From Bipolaris cookei (taxonomy: Eukaryota; Ascomycota; Dothideomycetes; Pleosporales; Pleosporaceae), in NCBI GenBank assembly GCA_002286855.1, contig NRSV01000008.1, forward strand, positions 62,001 through 126,000: a stretch of DNA of 64,000 nucleotides, read 5' to 3'. This document shows, one piece after another, positions 48,711 through 60,405 of this stretch (position 1 is the stretch's first letter; each line of letters begins with the position of its first letter). Position numbers and translations under genes: made by a program. The notes below the pieces were generated by a model, which saw nothing but the letters and a program-made list of their open reading frames with translations, was not told the origin of the DNA and made no database searches.

Positions 48711-51700
48711 TCGAACCATACCTACTCAGAGCCAGCATTTCAATAACGAGCACACGATAGACAATCACTACATTCACCCAACAACGATTACTAGAAGGAT
48801 ACAAATAGTACTCAGAAAAAGTGTCAGTAGCAATACCAAATTCCATATATAACAATCAGCAAAGCACATAGCCTTGGGTCTCTTTACCTGCTTCTTCTAA
48901 TCTCCAGTCTGAACCTTTTTGCATCTTCCGTGAGACCCTCGCATTGTCCAAACTGTAAGATGACAGAAAAGAATCATTTGCTTGACCGCCAGGCGCACTT
49001 GATACCATATTATTCGAAAAACTCCAGTTGAACGCAGGAGAGTAGAGAAAGAACAACTGTCTCCACCGTACCAGGACAGGGATGGCAAGATATACTTACT
49101 GTCCGTCTCTTCATCTCTCGTAAGAGAAAACAAGAACATATCCAACCCATTTCACAACCGACTGACTAGCCCATCAAAACTTCCTTATAACACCAAATAA
49201 GAAAGAGAAAAAGAAGAAAAAGAAAACAAAATCGTGGCAAATCATCATTTCATCTCCTCAGCACGTGGTGCAAATGAAGATACATCAGCACAGCCATTTG
49301 CATTCCGAAAGAGAGAGTAGAGCCCAAACAACGGAACATGCCACGAGGCAACAACAAGGCATAGCGATCGCACCCTGCATGTGAAGCCGAAAAAGCAAAA
49401 AAACCGTCAGAAAGAAGTAAAAAAGTAGCGTATGACGGAGACTGATGAAACGAGCATGTTTACCCGGGTGGATACATACGAATGGACTAAGCACAACAGA
49501 CCTCTCAACACGCCGCATTGGGTAAGTTTCGTTTGGGGATGGGCAAAGAGATCATCGAGTGCATGCACATGCTACATATCGGTGCCTGAGGCATTGTTTC
49601 CGACACGGACAATGTTTCCAAGTCCTGATCCGTCAGTGGCGCATGTCAGAGAACGAAACTTCCTTTGTTCTTCTTTTCTGTTCGCAGTGGGTTCTTTTTG
49701 GGCAATCTCCGCAAACAGCCGGAAAGAGAGAAAATGAGAGGGAAGAAAAAAAGAAGAGTTAGGTCGTGGGGTAATGCTCGCATACCCGTCCTTCCCCCCG
49801 TGCCGAATTTTCATTTTTTTTTCATTTTTTGCGGTGTGTGGAGATGATGGTTACCGTAGGGCGTACGTGTGTGGAGATGATGATGTTAAGCGTGTTGTAG
49901 TACAGCACGTATGGCAAACTACACTAAGTCTTGTTACGTACCACAAAAGTGATTTGCAGTAGGTAGGGAAGAGCCAAAAAATGCCGGAAAAGGAAACATA
50001 GTATGCATGACACCCTGACTCAGAGTTGAGCCGTTTGCGGGATCTTGGAAAGAAAAAAAATTACAAATGCATTGTTCGCCAGAAGCTTTGGACGGCGTCT
50101 AGGGTACCAAGATGCAACATGACGAAAAGATGAGGTTCAAGCTAGAGGGCGTGAGGGGAACCGGATGATTCTAGACCGTGGCGGGTTTTGTTCGACATGG
50201 GGGTTTCCTCAACGTAAGAGGCTTGTATGTACGCAGCTATGACGGGAGATACGCCAAGTGTAAGGGCAAAGTGGAGATGAGCAAGCGAGAAAATTCTGAC
50301 GGAGTAAGGCGTGTGAGAAATCGGGTAGTGAACCATGGAACAAAAGAAACCCTTTAAAGATGATATGTCGAAACGACGTATGCCGAGTACTGTACCATTG
50401 CACGGCTTTTGTTCGGCAAGCAGATTAGAGGGTAGGGCTAAAGTAGTGATTTTTTTTTACATGGACCGCAGGATGTAGAGGAAAAGTTGGTCGGGTTATG
50501 ATGAGATTGTGGTTGTCTAGTCCTAGCAGTCGGAGAAGCTGTAAGGACGCGCGGTCGGGTAAGATGGGCAATGCAGTGGTATGACAGATGCAGATGGATA
50601 GCTATCCTATCGTAATCGATAAGTGGATAAGGCAAAAGTCAAAATTCTCGCGCATAGCTGGCGCGCGGGACGAGAGCCACCCAGTCAGGACGGGGAGTAA
50701 GGAGCAGGCGACCCACAATTCATTTCAAGTGCATGGCAGTGGGACGGGGAAGGGCAGAAGCTGCGGAGTAGCAGGGCTCCAAGCACAAGCAGCGAACGAC
50801 GGGCGTCGATGACACTCCGGCAAAAAAGACATGCAGCAGTCGATGTCACCTTGGCGGCGTGATGGATTCTTGGACAGTCGGGGGCCACGGCGCGCAAACG
50901 GGCGCACAGCGGGTTCCGGGCGGAGCAGGGGCGGCCAATGGAGGCGGGGGATATGCACACGGGATGGTGGCGGCTGTCTTTGCTGTTGCTGCTGTGGTGC
51001 GCCAGCGCAGGCGGCGGCGACTCGAGAGGATACACGTGTGTGCCGGTATACGGAGCCGGTGAAGGAGAGTACAGCTGGGTGAGAGTGTTTCGTTTAGCGG
51101 GTTCAGCTGGCAGCTGTGCCCCTGGCCGCCCACGGCCCGGGCGCTAGAGATCGTCAGGAACAGCGCTCTGATTGGCCGCCGCGCTGCCCCCCGCCCTTGC
51201 CGTTTGCGGACGCATGAAACCAGCATGCGCCTTGTGTGCCCTATTTGGAGCGCAGCCTCAATCACAGGCACATGAACGCACTGTCAGCGCAGGAAACACA
51301 AAGAGGAAAAGACAGACGTCGCATCTGTCCAGCGGGGGCGGGCATGTCGGCGGCCTGACACGGCGCATGTACTTACACGAACGCGCATATGAGCAAAAAA
51401 GTGGACGGCGTGCAGACTCTGCGCACTGTTGAACGCGCCAGGGACACGCCGTTCGACCAGTGGCCGGCCCGGCATGGCAGCGCCACATTCACTCGGCCTC
51501 GTCGTGCGCGGAGGATGCGATGCAGGCGGGTCAGGCACGTTGCAAAGGGGACCGTGCCTCGGCGCTAGCGTCAAGGCCCAACCGAACCTACGCACCCACG
51601 CACCTGCACTCATTCACCTCTTCTCCGCTAACCCACACCACGCTCTCTATATTTCAGTCACTCGCCCTCCTCCTGTATCATTCTTTCTACAGGCTTGAGG

Positions 51701-51857
51701 CTTTGTTCTACCTTCATTCATTCCACTCTCTCCAAGACATTTTGTCTTCGACTTGTCAACGCGACAACCTCACTCTTGAAACTGCTAGCCAGTTCAGCCA
51801 TTCCCTGAGAAACTTCTCACTGCAAACACAACTTGCCATCACTCCTTGGACCACCAA

Positions 51858-51905
<48 letters not shown>

Positions 51906-51933
51906 CCAAACAACTCTCATATCCACCATCAAC
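48711..51933. other. Long upstream region of the DPBB gene
   Basis: No gene is supported in 3.2 kb. Open frames on both strands near 50.6-51.6 kb are GC-rich shadows. The right end is a CT-rich leader with the CAA/AAC repeat. This is likely the promoter of the secreted DPBB gene. Confidence 0.45.
51859..51906 (+). repeat. (AAC)n repeat in the probable 5' leader
   Basis: About sixteen AAC units end 27 nt before the ATG of the DPBB gene, so they are probably in its mRNA leader. Unstructured CAA-rich leaders favour ribosome scanning; a regulatory role is inference. Confidence 0.9.
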
Positions 51934-52836
51934 ATGAAGGCTTCCACTGTCCTTGCTTCTCTCCTTTTCAGCTCTATTGCTGCTGCTGCCCCCGTAGACA
52001 AGCGCTCGCTCGTCTACAAGACCGAGGTCGTCACTGAGGTCGTCGTCATCTACACCACCGTCTACGGTGACGAGCCCACGCCTACTCCTAGTGCCGTCTC
52101 TTCTACTGCTGCTGCTTTCTATGAGCAGAAGAAGCCCGTCCCTACTAGCACCCCAGCTGCCCTCCCGGCCTACACTCCTGCTCCTGTTCCCAGCGCTCCT
52201 GCTCCTTCAGTCTACACTCCCCCAGTCGAAGAGAAGCCCAAGCCAAGCCCAACTCCTTCTCCCAAGCCTGAGCCTCAGCCAGAGCCACAGCCGGCACCTT
52301 CCCAAGCTCCTCCTGCCCCAGCATCTCAGCCTGAGGAGGTCTACACCCCGGCTCCAGCTCCCAGCCCATCACCTGCTGAGGAGATCTATACCCCGGCTCC
52401 AGCTCCCAGCCCATCACCTGCTCCAGCTCCTTCTCCCGCCCCAGCTCCAGCTTCTGCCAAGTACCCTACCACTGAGTCATCATCCTCTGGAGGCGACGTT
52501 CACGAGAATGTCGACATCACCGTCTATGACAACACCGGTGCTGCAGGTGCCTGCGGTGAGCCCCTCACCGACGATATGATGGTTGTCGCCATTGCCAAGG
52601 GTGCATGGAACGCCAAGGGTGGTTCCACCTACGATGTCATGACTGGTGCCTCCAGCAACCCATGGTGCGGTGCTAAAATCAACATTGAGTACAACGGCAA
52701 GAAATGCGAGGCCACCATCATGGATCTGTGCCCTGGCTGCGAAGGCCTGTACGACATTGACCTGTCCCGCGCTGCATGGAAGGCTCTTGGTATCACCGAG
52801 ACCACCCGTCTCAAGGCCAACTGGAGCCTGGCCTAA
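51934..52836 (+). CDS. Secreted proline-rich double-psi beta-barrel (expansin/RlpA-like) protein
   Basis: Single exon, 300 residues. Residues 1-19 form a signal peptide, followed by APVDKR with a Kex2-type KR site at 23-24. The segment TEVVTEVVVIYTTVYGDE is typical of fungal cell-wall proteins. Residues about 48-195 are a Pro/Ala/Ser linker with a tandem TPAPAPSPSPA repeat (two copies, preceded by EEVY and EEIY), likely O-glycosylated. The last 100 residues are a DPBB domain: DITVYDNTGAAGACGEPL, the WNAKGG turn, NPWCGAKI, CEATIMDLCPGCEGLYDIDLS and a final AWKALG. The cysteines suit disulphides. Such single-domain DPBB proteins without the expansin C-terminal domain are common in fungi as wall-loosening or plant-interaction proteins; activity here is not shown. 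No GPI signal is seen. Confidence 0.92.
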   Translation: MKASTVLASLLFSSIAAAAPVDKRSLVYKTEVVTEVVVIYTTVYGDEPTPTPSAVSSTAAAFYEQKKPVPTSTPAALPAYTPAPVPSAPAPSVYTPPVEEKPKPSPTPSPKPEPQPEPQPAPSQAPPAPASQPEEVYTPAPAPSPSPAEEIYTPAPAPSPSPAPAPSPAPAPASAKYPTTESSSSGGDVHENVDITVYDNTGAAGACGEPLTDDMMVVAIAKGAWNAKGGSTYDVMTGASSNPWCGAKINIEYNGKKCEATIMDLCPGCEGLYDIDLSRAAWKALGITETTRLKANWSLA

Positions 52837-54240
52837 GCTTGTCCTAGAGGCGCTTCTCGCCATGATCAATATACCCAAGATTCTTGAAATCTAGCTAGCG
52901 CAGGCTGGGTCAGCGCTTTGCACGACCTTGTTACGACTTGTCTTCTTTTCTTTGTCACTCGTTTACCAATCAATGCCTTGGCTTTACCACCAAGCATGCT
53001 GGAACCATGTATACTCCATTCACTTTCATGTACACAGCTTTAGGGATCCGGTGTATGGGCTAAAACCTCTTTCTTCAGATACCCATATGCTCGTCATCTT
53101 CAGGCACAATTCAGATATCACAAAACAATCAATCAACATGACGATGCGTGCATGCATGCATTGTCCAAAAAAACATAAACAAATTTCCCACTTTTGCACA
53201 TCGTGATTTCCCTGTTTCTGCCGTGCCTTCCAAGCTCGGCGCACTGCCCCGAATCTGGGTTCTCTAATGTCACGCACATGGCCAATGACACGGCTCCGCC
53301 TCTCCGCGAACGAACATCGTAATCCAGCTAAGAGTGTGAATACGTGTGCCTCCACCCCTAACAATAGGAACCTGAGCTATCGTAATAATGCGCAAGCATG
53401 CTTGACTCGTAAGGTATGTACGGGACACTCTTTCCTTGGTCTAGTCTTGATCTCGAGGAACCAAAAGAAAAAAAACTGCCGAAATCCAAACAAAAGAACA
53501 AGCCCGACGACGACGACGACGCACGTCCTTTCTTTTTGTTAGTCTGTACCTTGCGTTGCAACTGCGCTGCACAGCCACTGTCTACCACACTGCGCCACTT
53601 ACTACGACCGACGGACGTTGCATTCCCGGCCCCAAGTCGGACATGCACCCACACACTAACCTTCTCCAGCCACAATGACCCTGTTGAGCCCTTTTCTTTT
53701 TTTACCCCGGGCCCTGCGTGCGCGGGACGGGATGGACAAACTGTCTTGAGGTGACAAAAAGGAAAGAAAAAAGTTAAATCTCCCCTTGTTATTACGACTC
53801 GGACCTCTTTCTTCGTGCGACAACGATTAATCAAGGTGTTTTGCCTCGGGCGGTCAAAAATAGAAATTTTTACTGGGGAAACAAGAAAGAAGGTTGTATG
53901 GAGTAAACATGTAATGTAAACAAACGGGGGTTGCAATTAGCAAAAATATTACATGTGTCACTATGTGACGGGTTTGAAACAATGGTTTCCCTCACTCCCC
54001 GTTTCCCCCCCTTCCACTCCGCTCCACCCCTTTTTTTTCGTTCATCTTTGTTTGCCAAACCCGCGCGACTCCGAGTACTCTAATGTTTCATGGGTTTGCC
54101 TGGTTGCCTGAGGAGAGGGAAGGGGGGGTGGGAGAGACGGACTTTGGCGCCATGGTTTGGCACTAGAGTATGTAAGGGAAGGGGGGCGTGGTAGTAATAA
54201 TAACAATGGGTGTGTTTTGGGGCCAAATAAAACTAAATCG

Positions 54241-54253
54241 CCCCCCCCCCCCC
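54241..54253. repeat. Poly-C run (13)
   Basis: Thirteen consecutive C in a gene-free region. Confidence 0.8.
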
Positions 54254-54499
54254 AAACGCTCTTTTCTTGTAGTTTCTAAAATTGTGAGGGTGTGTGAACG
54301 ACTGGGGGATGAAAGGTTGTTGCATACAATGCATGCGAATGTCACTGCAACAAACTATGTATACACATCGCCGTTTTGCAAGGGAGGGAGAGAGCGGGGG
54401 GAGAGAGCTATGGTAATACCGCGACGCATGCACTTATATCGTGAAGGTTTGAGTTTAGCAGCCGTGACGATTTGTACCGCGGGGTGTTTAAACTTTTCA

Positions 54500-54536
54500 G
54501 CACACACACATGCGCACACACACACACACACACACA
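54500..54536. repeat. CA dinucleotide microsatellite
   Basis: An interrupted CA repeat (one TGCG interruption) in a gene-free region. Confidence 0.9.
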
Positions 54537-54879
54537 TGTTTATCCTGGTGTTCTTGAGATTGAAATCTTACCTCATCTTCTTCTCCCTGGTTCCCCGTTG
54601 CCGCGCCATCTTACCTTCTCACGCTACTATTGCGTCATTTCGCCCAATCGCTGGCTGCTTACGAGCACAGACACGCACGTACGCATGTACCTGCTGACTT
54701 CTACCATATCCGAAGCAATAGGCAGGTGAGTTCGGCGGGAATCCCAAATAAGTGTAATAATTAGATTTTGCAATCGTATCGGAATAACCTAGTCTATATT
54801 TGTAGGTGTTTTACTGATAAAAGCAGACTAGCTTTCTGCTAGCGTTTTCTTGGTAGTAGTAGTAGTATTTGCAAGGGGC

Positions 54880-56045
54880 TAGGCTCAAGGAGCTGTACTA
54901 GGGAATGCCAGGTAACGAGATTGTATTCGATAACGAGCTAAGCTCTGGCCTACGTAGCTATCTATATACTAACAGCTATACTGGTTACCTAAGCAGCAAT
55001 CAGGCCGGGCTGGGCAGGCAGAGTAAACGAGGTCGTAGACGAGGACAAGAGGCGAAGGGCGTTCAGCCCATTACAACTCCCCGCGGATTCGCTAAGGTAT
55101 AGTCGTAACTAGCATATAGAGCCCATCCGCTGTGATTCTATCCCACTCCTCCTGTACAGCTACCCTTATAGCTTTAATAAGGTTAAGGTTGGGTGAATTA
55201 GGTGGTTAGTTGAGCTGGGTGATAAGAGTTGTTTTCAAACTGTTGCTGTACTCGCTTAGCTTTGTAGGATGGGGCGTCATCGTGTTGGAAAAACAGCTAG
55301 GGTGAGGCTATATTTACGTTCCTCTGGCTTAAGAAGCTCGGTAAGTATGGGGTTGTAGTCTTGGTAGAAGGTGGTAATGAGCAAGTAGATGTGCTCTCGA
55401 GGAAGGTGAATTAGTTAACATTACCCCAGCTTCTTCAATCCCAAATGTGGGCCCCTTTTTTTTAACACTACCAAAGCTGCCCAAGAGCATCGCATGAGGT
55501 AGTTATGGGAATATTTTGTCAGGCCTCCACGTTACGTACTGACGCTGGTGGCCTTTTTGGTAGAACAGTGCCTCGTCGCTCTATATAACTTTATACTAGT
55601 CTAGCACTGACCAGTTCGCTACACTAAGGGCTGACGATAACGATACCTGGCAGGTAGCAGCAATTGACCGCAGTGGCAAATATCCAACGAACCGTAGATA
55701 CTAGGTAACCGCCCTTGACAGACTCGGGATATAGCGGTCTCTACGAGTATCCTCACGGTGTAGCTGGTGTTGAAAAATCTGTTATTATTGATGGAAAAGG
55801 TGAGAAGTTTCAAGCCGACACCGTTCTCGGTACAATATTGGTGGGCTGATTGGGCCGGGTCTGGGCGGATCGCAAGCTGGGTGACGGTGGAGGTGAAGGA
55901 GTATCCTCAGTATCTCCCTCAGCGTTAATATCGTTGTCAATAACAACCACCGGATTTTATGGACTGCGGACCGTACTAGGTGGGCGGAGCTGGGAGCTGT
56001 AAGTAGAACCCTCATAGTCCATAGCGACACGACGATACTGACCAA
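54880..56045 (-). mobile_element. Relic of a Tc1/mariner-type DNA transposon
   Basis: Minus-strand translation yields broken pieces of a DDE transposase in the right order: SDEALFYQKGHQRQYV and WRPDKIFP (first catalytic Asp region), GPTFGIEEAGVM, LFFQHDDAPSYKAKR (second catalytic Asp region, normally QDNAPxH), then PPNSPNLNLIKAIR and VQEEWDRITADGLY (third acidic region, where active copies have SPDLNPIE). Stops and frame changes occur between and within pieces, so the element is dead. TA-rich tracts (CTA/TAG) are abundant, as after RIP. Terminal inverted repeats and the TA target duplication were not found, so the ends are approximate. Confidence 0.75.
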
Positions 56046-57603
56046 AAGAACCGTGTTCTACTAGCCTATTTGAGCTTTTCTTATATGTCTTACTGCTTAC
56101 TACAGGAGTTTAGTAATATTAGATAGCTTAGTACCAAGAAACTAGACAAGGTCGTAGTAAAATCGTCGTAGCGGAGTTCTAGAAGAGCTATCGAGAGGTA
56201 CGATGGTGCACAGACGTTTTTAATATAGAAAAATGGCTACACAATTCAGCATTCGTTACTTGGACCGGGATTCCTGTCTGTTCCTCCGTATGTGGTGGGA
56301 GGCAGTACCACCAACACGCCATTCGCTCATGCTCATTTGTCTGATTTCAAAACTCTGAGACTGGAGAAATGGAAACTCCGAAATTCTTTTGTTGTGCTGT
56401 TTTCGGTTATCCGACGGGATACTTACCATCTTCAACACACCTTGTTGTGTTGGGAGTTTCTAGATAAGAAAAGTAACCGCAAAGATGGCCCACGCCTTTT
56501 TTTGTTTGCCACAATATTACCATTTTTTTCCTGCACTCCAACATGCGATGTGCGCGCATGAAAGTTGGGTTTAAATTGGGGAATTTGGGGGAATTGGAGA
56601 AAGAAAGGGCTAGGCCCATCATCCCACACACCCTTTCCGCCCCACCGATATTGTTATTTCCTTGTGCTATTTACACATGCCAGCGCTACACCTACTGCTA
56701 ATATGTTCTTTGTAAAACCTGGAATTCTCGACTTGCGCATAAGCTTACAGTGCTTGATGCGCTGCGATTGGATATGCCAGGAGTACGTCAGGGAATATCG
56801 TTTGTGACACCTGTTCTCTAGAAAACAAATCGGATTCTCGGCTTCAGTAGGGGTTTGCCAACTGGCTTGCTTGTCAGATGTTGATTTGTGTGTGCTTGTC
56901 GGACCAGGCGGGGGATATGCGCCGAGGTAGCTTGTGAGAAGGCGCTAGGTGGGATGGTGGAGTTGGATTTACCCACTCATCCGAAGACTGTCCGAGTTGA
57001 TTCCGCGGCAGATTGTCAGCGATGTGGGGGTTTGTAGTTGCGTGTCTTGTTGGACAATGTCGCCATCGTTGTAGCGGTCATTGTCGCAGTCAATTGTGTG
57101 ATTCGGGCAGGTGAGTATTGCATAAGCTTCAAAATACATGTGGACTGGATTATTGCTTCTTTGGCAAGCGAGAAATGCTCAAATCAATACAAAGTGCACG
57201 TGACACATGCAAGTTACACAGAACAAATGTCGATTATCAATTGTTTATGCATTTTGTGTTGAATAAGTAATGAATGCCGTTTTTGCCACCATACAATACC
57301 CATACAGTTCCAATACAGTCCCTAGCAAACCGCAAAGAAAAAGATTGTAAAAAAACAAAACAAAAAACCCCATGCAGTATCCCAAATTCCAGTATCCTCG
57401 AAATGTCCATCTAAATGGGTATCGAAACAAAGCAACCCCGTACCCCTCACTTCTGTCGCGAAACCTCGTGTCTAGCTCTCATGCCGTGCCTCGTTGCCAG
57501 TTTTGATCCTCTGCCCCGCACTAGGGCGCGTAAACGTAAAACGTCAGTCCCTTTTAGCTCATTCAACCATTGTCTTATCCTCGCGTCGTTATCTTTTGCC
57601 CAT
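56046..57603. other. Intergenic region between the transposon relic and KGD4
   Basis: No gene is supported. The right end is the 3' flank of the KGD4 gene, A-rich on the + strand near 57345-57370. Confidence 0.45.
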
Positions 57604-58016
57604 CTACGCAAATTGGCTGGCACCACCAGACTCGAGTAGCTCCATCTCGGCCTGTGTCCATGACAGGTTCTGGAAGCGGGCAGGCAGCTCGGAGCGATCA
57701 AAGTACAGGCCCTTTCCGGCCTCAACTGGACCAAGGTTCCTGCCAGCTGCACCGCCAATGTGACCACCAACAAGGCCGCTAGCGTTTGCGTTGAGTGGGC
57801 CGTGCTGCTGTGCCTTTTGTCGGTATGCCTTGAATGACGAAGGAAGCTCCTTCATGTGAGAGGCTGGGTGCACGTGCGGGGTGTGGTCAATGTCTGTAAT
57901 TCAACATTAGTTACGCGAAGCAGGGCCCGTCTGCTATAGAACATACGCTGAGGGGTGGTGCGCTTGCCCAAGAAGCGGATCATGGGCTGGCGAGCGAGTG
58001 CCCTGGTTGCGTTCAT
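57604..58016 (-). CDS. KGD4: Kgd4/Ymr31 mitochondrial protein (2-oxoglutarate dehydrogenase subunit)
   Basis: Kgd4 (Ymr31, formerly listed as a mitoribosomal protein) links the E3 component to the 2-oxoglutarate dehydrogenase core in the matrix. Two exons, 58016-57947 and 57893-57604, with a 53-nt intron, give 119 residues. The family signature RQPMIRFLGKR near the N-terminus, then HTPHVHPAS, and SFKAYRQKAQQHGPL are seen. The C-terminal part, from GGAAGRNLGPVEAGKGLYFDRSELPARF to the end, matches the usual ending. It shares a 649-bp upstream region with the divergent Mediator gene. Confidence 0.9.
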
Positions 58017-58665
58017 GGTGGAATGTATGTGGTGGTGTGGTGGTACGAAGGGTGGATGGCGGTTCGAGTGGTATCAAGGTCCAGAAATGAGCCGAAGTGG
58101 AGCCAGGCGGGGTTGGGCGAATGCGGTATCTCACGACGAGGCGCAACAGGCCAGTGATATAGTACTAGGCGTCAAGTGTTGAGGCAGAGGCAGGCAACAA
58201 GGTTGGTGGAGGGGAGCCGAGCAGGTTGAGTGAGAGCAGGGCATAAATATTATTTCACTCGGGCGGGGACAACGCTAACGCCGAAGCCGCTCAGCATAAA
58301 GTTGGCTTGGCTGGGGGTCGTGTCTGCCCACGCTCGAACGAGTAGCGAGTAGGCAGAACAGATCCTGGCGCTCGTTGCATCTCCCAGCCCGTCGAGCACG
58401 CAATGGGCGGACAAACATGGCACCGGCGGGCGGGCGCGCAGTGGTGGCAGTCGTTCTTGCACGTCTCGGTCATAGCTTCCTGCAGTCGCGCCGGCCAGCC
58501 CGCGGCTGTCTTTTCTGTTCTCTGCAAGTGCTTCCCTCCCCACCAATCGAAACGCCGTACACGCCCGCCCGCCCTTATCGACCCCACGGCCTTTCTCCGC
58601 ATCCTGACCACCGGGAATTGCATATTGATACTCGCTCGTCCGACTGCCGCTCCGGCCTTGCCACC

Positions 58666-59546
58666 ATGCACGAGCTCAACCTCTATGGACAGGTCACTTT
58701 TGCCCGCTATGAGCAGGTCCTGAACATACTCGCCGGCGTTGCTGCTATGCAGCCCCAGCGCATCTACGAGCGGCACATCATCTACAAGCCATTGCGCGAG
58801 CCTGAGGAGCCGGGCTCCAACCTGGGCCGCCGTGGTGGCACCCAGACAGTCGCCCAGAAGCAGGCAAAGCAGGCAGCCCCCGTCGTCCTGTACCATACCC
58901 AACTGGTCCAGAAGTTGACGGAAGATGATTTTGCTCTTCAGCAAAGCACACTGCCAGAGAGCGGCACGTCGCTGTCTGCAGACATAGAAGATGGCGACGA
59001 GGCCGTGTGGTCGTTCGTGTTCAAGGATATACCAGATACTGGTGACAGAGGCGTCTCCATCCGCTTCACCCACACCACTGACTTGCTATCTGGCGACCCT
59101 CATGCCTACATGCTCGCGTCCGGGCCAAACCAGTTAGATTGCCTCCCACCGTGATGCTAGTGCCCCTCTGACCAAAGCCCAGGTTTGTCACCGAGTACTA
59201 CGTCGAAGGATACCGTTTCGTCCACGGCAACGTCGTCATATTTCTGCACCGCATTCTCCACGAGCCCGGCGCTCGCAGCATCCAAAAGGCCCCCAAGGTC
59301 ACACTCCCTACCTGGACTGGGCTCCATCTCTTAGACCCGAGCGGCGCCTACATACTCAATGCCACTGTCCACATTGAGGACTTTAACAACGCCGCAGTGC
59401 TAGAGGCAGGCGTCAGCGAGCTCAAGAGGTTTCAGACACAGATGAATGGTTGTGTCAACCTATTCTTGCCCGATCGTCTTTCTCAAGACCCTCGCGTCAA
59501 GTACAAGCCTCCTCCAGCTCCTGCCACCCAAGCACGACCACGTTGA
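58666..59546 (+). CDS. MED18: Mediator complex subunit 18 (Med18/Srb5)
   Basis: Med18 sits in the Mediator head module and contacts RNA polymerase II. Two exons, 58666-59132 and 59183-59546, with a 50-nt intron (GTTAGA donor, CTGAC branch, CCCAG), give 276 residues. Seen family stretches: MHELNLYGQV at the start, QRIYERHIIYKPLREP, a DIPDTGDRGVSIRF strand, then FVTEYYVEGYRFVHGNVVIFLHR restored exactly at the splice site, and the helical end VSELKRFQTQMNG. The start codon is in a good CCACCATG context; a longer upstream open frame in the same phase has no support. It is divergent from KGD4. Confidence 0.93.
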
Positions 59547-60405
59547 ATCTTTGCATCATGCTGATGAAGGGCAGGGTTGAGTAGATTGACATGTGCATTA
59601 AAGAAACACGGAACATGTGATTGGATGTAATATTATTAGTCAGTGTAGAATGCTCGCGAGGAAAGAACGCCCGTTAGAGCAGGCAGCCCTCACGACACGC
59701 CTCGTCAAACAAATGACGACACAATGAAATTTTCTTGGTTTGCTGCCTGACTTCCACACTTGATACCCTTTAACGTACACCTCTACTATAGCTCAGCTTC
59801 TTGTCTTGACAATGGGCTACCCAGAACCATTCAAGTCAGTCAAGGGCATTGAAGCCTGGCATGTCATCGCTCCGGAACCACAACTTGCCACTCGTCCCTT
59901 TCCCGGCGGAGGGGGAGGGGGTTCATATAACCGTCGTCGCATCTCATCCTCGCATTCTACTCTCTTCCACCTCGCCAGGTACTACGCGATCTGCAACGCT
60001 GGTTACCTATCTGGTCAAGCTGTTATGAACATCTCTCACTACGATCGTGTTACCGAGGATCCCACCACAATATCAGAATCAGCGGATATGAGAGCAGTTA
60101 CACTGCGCCAGAACCAACCGAGGAGCAAAGGCAGTTTGGCTACCGACTTTGGAGCAAGGAGAGCCTGGTATGGATGGGGATGATCTTGTATATCTTCCGA
60201 AAATGGTTGAACGGTTGGGAGAAATAGGTAGTGGAGCAGAGGGGGGAGCTGGAGAAGCTGGATGGTATGGTGTGGCGATGCCTTTGGGATCACTGTTCTT
60301 GTACTGCGTCAAGGCATGACTGCACGATGAATTTGAACAGAAATCCGATATCCATCATGCGAAGTGCTATGTTTTTCCACCACTTTACATGTTTTCGAAC
60401 AGTAA
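59547..60405. other. Intergenic region downstream of MED18
   Basis: No gene is supported. A + strand frame from an ATG at 59812 (124 codons with a Gly run) was considered; it has no family resemblance and is left uncalled. Confidence 0.4.

Larger units (their letters stand above)
52837..54879. other. Intergenic region, simple-sequence rich
   Basis: No gene is supported. It contains a 13-C run (54241-54253) and a CA microsatellite (about 54500-54536). Confidence 0.45.

Noticed and set aside
55619..55813. 64-codon minus-strand frame as an independent gene
   Set aside because: It lies within the transposase relic in a neighbouring frame.
59812..60183. 124-codon + strand frame with a Gly run
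   Set aside because: No family resemblance, no signal peptide, no splice support.
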